From Nitrososphaerota archaeon (GTDB lineage Archaea; Thermoproteota; Nitrososphaeria; Nitrososphaerales; Nitrosopumilaceae), in contig JAUXKJ010000020.1 in assembly GCA_030624325.1 (NCBI GenBank), forward strand, positions 1-6,784: 6,784 bases of DNA, read 5' to 3'. Of the stretch, positions 5,769-6,784 are shown piece after piece. Both the position numbers and the translations under genes were made by a program. The notes below the pieces were generated by a model, which saw only the letters and a program-made list of their open reading frames with translations, was not told the DNA's origin and searched no databases. Within the stretch, counting starts at the first letter, position 1; each line of letters opens with the position of its first letter.

Positions 5769-5775
5769 AAAAAAA
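5767..5775 (-). terminator. T9 terminator at the end of the candidate small RNA
   Basis: The run of nine A on the plus strand is a T9 tract for leftward transcription. It follows, with 7 bases between, a 34-base hairpin (5783-5816). It overlaps the last two bases of the aspartate kinase stop codon. It cannot act as a U-tract terminator for aspartate kinase because that strand carries A. Confidence 0.5.
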
Positions 5776-5876
5776 CATTACGTTTGGCGCTACAGGTTTT
5801 CACCAGTAGTGCCAAAAGTGGGTTTATTCTTGGGCCATCTTCTAGAATCAGCCCGGCGTTACCCAAAACACGCTCT
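5768..5876 (-). ncRNA. Candidate structured small RNA of about 110 nt
   Basis: The 152-base gap after aspartate kinase carries no open frame I would call but has strong folding potential. Read leftward, a first stem-loop pairs TGGGT (5861-5865) with ACCCA (5819-5823) around an inner GGGC/GCCC stem (5851-5854 with 5832-5835). A second hairpin (5783-5816) has 11 potential pairs, an internal A-A mismatch, then GGT/ACC closed by a GAAA (GNRA) tetraloop. A box A word at 5898-5905 would start transcription near 5876, and T9 ends it at 5767-5775. Against this strand, one pair of the second hairpin is A-C here but G-U on the plus strand. Alternatives are a 3' untranslated region or terminator of the leftward membrane gene, or a structured 3' end of the aspartate kinase mRNA. 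I cannot assign a known RNA class. Confidence 0.42.
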
Positions 5877-5897
5877 GTTCATTATTAGTAGTCCTAG

Positions 5898-5905
5898 TAT
5901 TTAGA
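5898..5905 (-). promoter_or_regulatory. Candidate box A for the small RNA
   Basis: The minus strand reads CTCTAAATAC here, the same ten bases as the promoter word in front of the leftward 71-residue membrane gene at 6159-6166. It lies between that gene's stop and the structured interval, at a distance that would put the RNA start near 5876. A second AT-rich palindrome, TCTATATAGA (5911-5920), is an alternative. Confidence 0.35.
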
Positions 5906-5920
5906 GCTGATCTATATAGA

Positions 5921-6136
5921 CTATTTTGGATACCCACCTGTCAGGTACCACAATATCATACCTGCTGCAATTATGACATACCATTTGAAATTTCGTTTAT
6001 CTGTGAAAATTTTGGGTGAACCAAGGTTTTCATCTTTGTAAATTGATTTGCGAATCTTGCGCATCTCAAAACCTTGACCAATCAAACCAAAAATTAATAG
6101 TGCAATTGCTACACCAGGAATTATCCACTCTTCCAT
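5921..6136 (-). CDS. Small two-helix membrane protein (unknown function)
   Basis: I do not recognise a family. The 71-residue product has two hydrophobic helices, about residues 5-22 (IIPGVAIALLIFGLIGQG) and 51-66 (KWYVIIAAGMILWYLT), joined by a basic loop (FEMRKIRKSIYKDENLGSPKIFTDKRNF). The positive charges put the loop in the cytosol and both ends outside. There are no cysteines and no catalytic motif. The ATG at 6136 has no ribosome site but has a box A (TCTAAATA on the minus strand) centred about 26 bases upstream, so a leaderless single-gene transcript is likely. It stands convergent to aspartate kinase with the candidate small RNA between them. That it is a real gene rests on the clean helix pattern and correctly placed promoter. 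Confidence 0.7.
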   Translation of the reverse strand: MEEWIIPGVAIALLIFGLIGQGFEMRKIRKSIYKDENLGSPKIFTDKRNFKWYVIIAAGMILWYLTGGYPK

Positions 6137-6158
6137 GTGAATGATTCAATGATAACTG

Positions 6159-6166
6159 TATTTAGA
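6159..6166 (-). promoter_or_regulatory. Box A promoter of the two-helix membrane protein gene
   Basis: The minus strand has TCTAAATA centred about 26 bases before the ATG at 6136, so transcription should begin at the start codon and the message would be leaderless. Confidence 0.5.
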
Positions 6167-6259
6167 GTATGGTCAGATTTTCAAAAGTGAATTGAAATGT
6201 TATTGAATGTGTTTATTCTAAACGTGCAAACGCGTTATTATTAGAACCGAAATTTACCG

Positions 6260-6346
6260 ATGGACGTGAAAAAAATCTACATTCCAGTCCGACCAACCAA
6301 AAAAACAGTTGAAAAAGGGTCTGACGAAGAAGAGGATGAAGATTAA
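6260..6346 (+). CDS. Possible 28-residue gene with acidic tail
   Basis: An ATG-initiated frame in the gap before ilvE encodes a 28-residue peptide that begins MDVKKIYIPVRPTKK and ends in an acidic run, SDEEEDED. The halves are sharply polar: basic first, acidic last. No helix, cysteine or known domain is visible. It has no obvious ribosome site; a TTTATT word at 6212-6217 could be a box A with a leader of about 18 bases. It ends 49 bases before ilvE, which has its own box A, so it would be a separate unit. It may be a real small gene or chance; the biased composition is the only argument for coding. Confidence 0.35.
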   Translation: MDVKKIYIPVRPTKKTVEKGSDEEEDED

Positions 6347-6363
6347 ATTACATAGCTCACAAT

Positions 6364-6372
6364 TCTTTAAAT
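6364..6372 (+). promoter_or_regulatory. Box A promoter of ilvE
   Basis: CTTTAAATT is centred about 28 bases before the ATG at 6396, matching the layout of the other leaderless starts here. No ribosome site precedes the ATG closely, which supports a leaderless transcript. Confidence 0.5.
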
Positions 6373-6395
6373 TACTAGGTTAGGTTGATTTTCTG

Positions 6396-6784
6396 ATGAG
6401 AGAAGTAGGTAAAATTTGGATGAATGGAAAATTAGTTCCATTCAAGGATGCTAAAGTTCATGTATTTACCCATGCGTTGCATTACTCTACTGCAGTTTTT
6501 GAAGGAATTAGATGTTACAAAACTCCAAAAGGGTCTGCAATATTTCGATTACCAGAACACGTTGATAGATTATTCAACTCTGCAAAGATGTATGATATGA
6601 AAATTCCATATACAAAAAAACAGATTACAGATGCAATAATTAAGACTGTAAAGGCAAGTACACTAAAAGAGTGTTACATTAGACCAATTGCATATTATGG
6701 ATACGGCAAACTTGGTCTTACTCCAATAGAAAACAAAGTAGATGCTGCAATTGGTTGTTGGGAATGGAAGATGGGAGAATCAAA
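6396..6784 (+). CDS. ilvE: Branched-chain amino acid aminotransferase, N-terminal part
   Basis: The first 129 residues of a fold-type IV pyridoxal-phosphate aminotransferase, cut by the window end. The family makes valine, leucine and isoleucine from their keto acids with glutamate as donor. Visible motifs: GKIWMNGKLVPFKDAKVHV at the start, HALHYSTAVFEGIRCY (about 27-42, substrate-pocket strand), FRLPEHVDRLFNSAKMYDM (about 50-68) and CYIRPIAYYGYGKLGL (about 93-108). The lysine that binds the cofactor lies further on, outside the window, so catalytic integrity cannot be checked. D-amino acid transaminase and aminodeoxychorismate lyase share the fold, but FEGIRCY with YIRP favours the branched-chain enzyme. 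The ATG at 6396 is supported by a box A at the leaderless distance. Confidence 0.93.
   Translation, partial: MREVGKIWMNGKLVPFKDAKVHVFTHALHYSTAVFEGIRCYKTPKGSAIFRLPEHVDRLFNSAKMYDMKIPYTKKQITDAIIKTVKASTLKECYIRPIAYYGYGKLGLTPIENKVDAAIGCWEWKMGES

Noticed and set aside
5767..5775. A9 run as part of an aspartate kinase terminator
   Set aside because: Archaeal termination needs U in the transcript; this strand gives A. It fits only leftward transcription.
5769..5920. Second tRNA, 5S rRNA, SRP RNA or RNase P RNA in the structured gap
   Set aside because: There is no T-loop, no cloverleaf, no 5S or SRP consensus, and the interval is too short for RNase P or SRP RNA.
1..6784. CRISPR array, insertion sequence, integrase, attachment site or defence genes
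   Set aside because: No regularly spaced repeats, transposase or nuclease motifs, or long terminal repeats are visible; the window reads as ordinary chromosome.

Overview
The window looks like chromosomal DNA of a low-GC Nitrososphaerota (Thaumarchaeota) archaeon, probably of the Nitrosopumilus type. The grounds are a group II chaperonin (thermosome), a tRNA gene without an encoded CCA end, AT-rich box A (TATA) words about 25 bases upstream of start codons (leaderless promoters), a near-perfect GGAGGTG ribosome site on an operon-internal gene, and housekeeping proteins with an archaeal look. The lineage call comes from family resemblance only.

Layout, left to right. The 3' part of a thermosome subunit gene (1-927, +) meets the end of a leftward cluster (1796 to 924). 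That cluster encodes an ArsR-type winged-helix regulator, a three-helix membrane protein and a single-helix acidic-tailed protein. From the same intergenic region a radical SAM gene (1892-2773, +) runs right and overlaps the end of a second leftward operon (4125 to 2760). This operon encodes a CcdA/DsbD-like membrane thiol carrier, a 45-residue YHS-domain protein and a thioredoxin-fold protein, joined by ATGA and TAATG overlaps. Then come tRNA-Val(UAC) (-), aspartate kinase (+, TTG start), a gap containing a candidate structured RNA (-), a two-helix membrane protein (-), a possible 28-codon gene (+), and the 5' part of branched-chain aminotransferase ilvE (+, cut by the window edge).

How the genes work together. 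Aspartate kinase and IlvE are amino-acid biosynthesis enzymes. The CcdA-YHS-thioredoxin operon looks like a metal/thiol redox module. Electrons could pass from the cytosolic CxxC protein to the membrane cysteine pair, while the YHS protein handles a soft metal; this role is inferred.

Most notable points: the thermosome subunit appears to have Asn in place of the catalytic Asp and ends in a His-rich HxH tail instead of the usual Gly/Met tail; the YHS mini-gene is easily missed; and the 5767-5905 interval has the layout of an independent small RNA gene (box A, hairpins, T9 tract).
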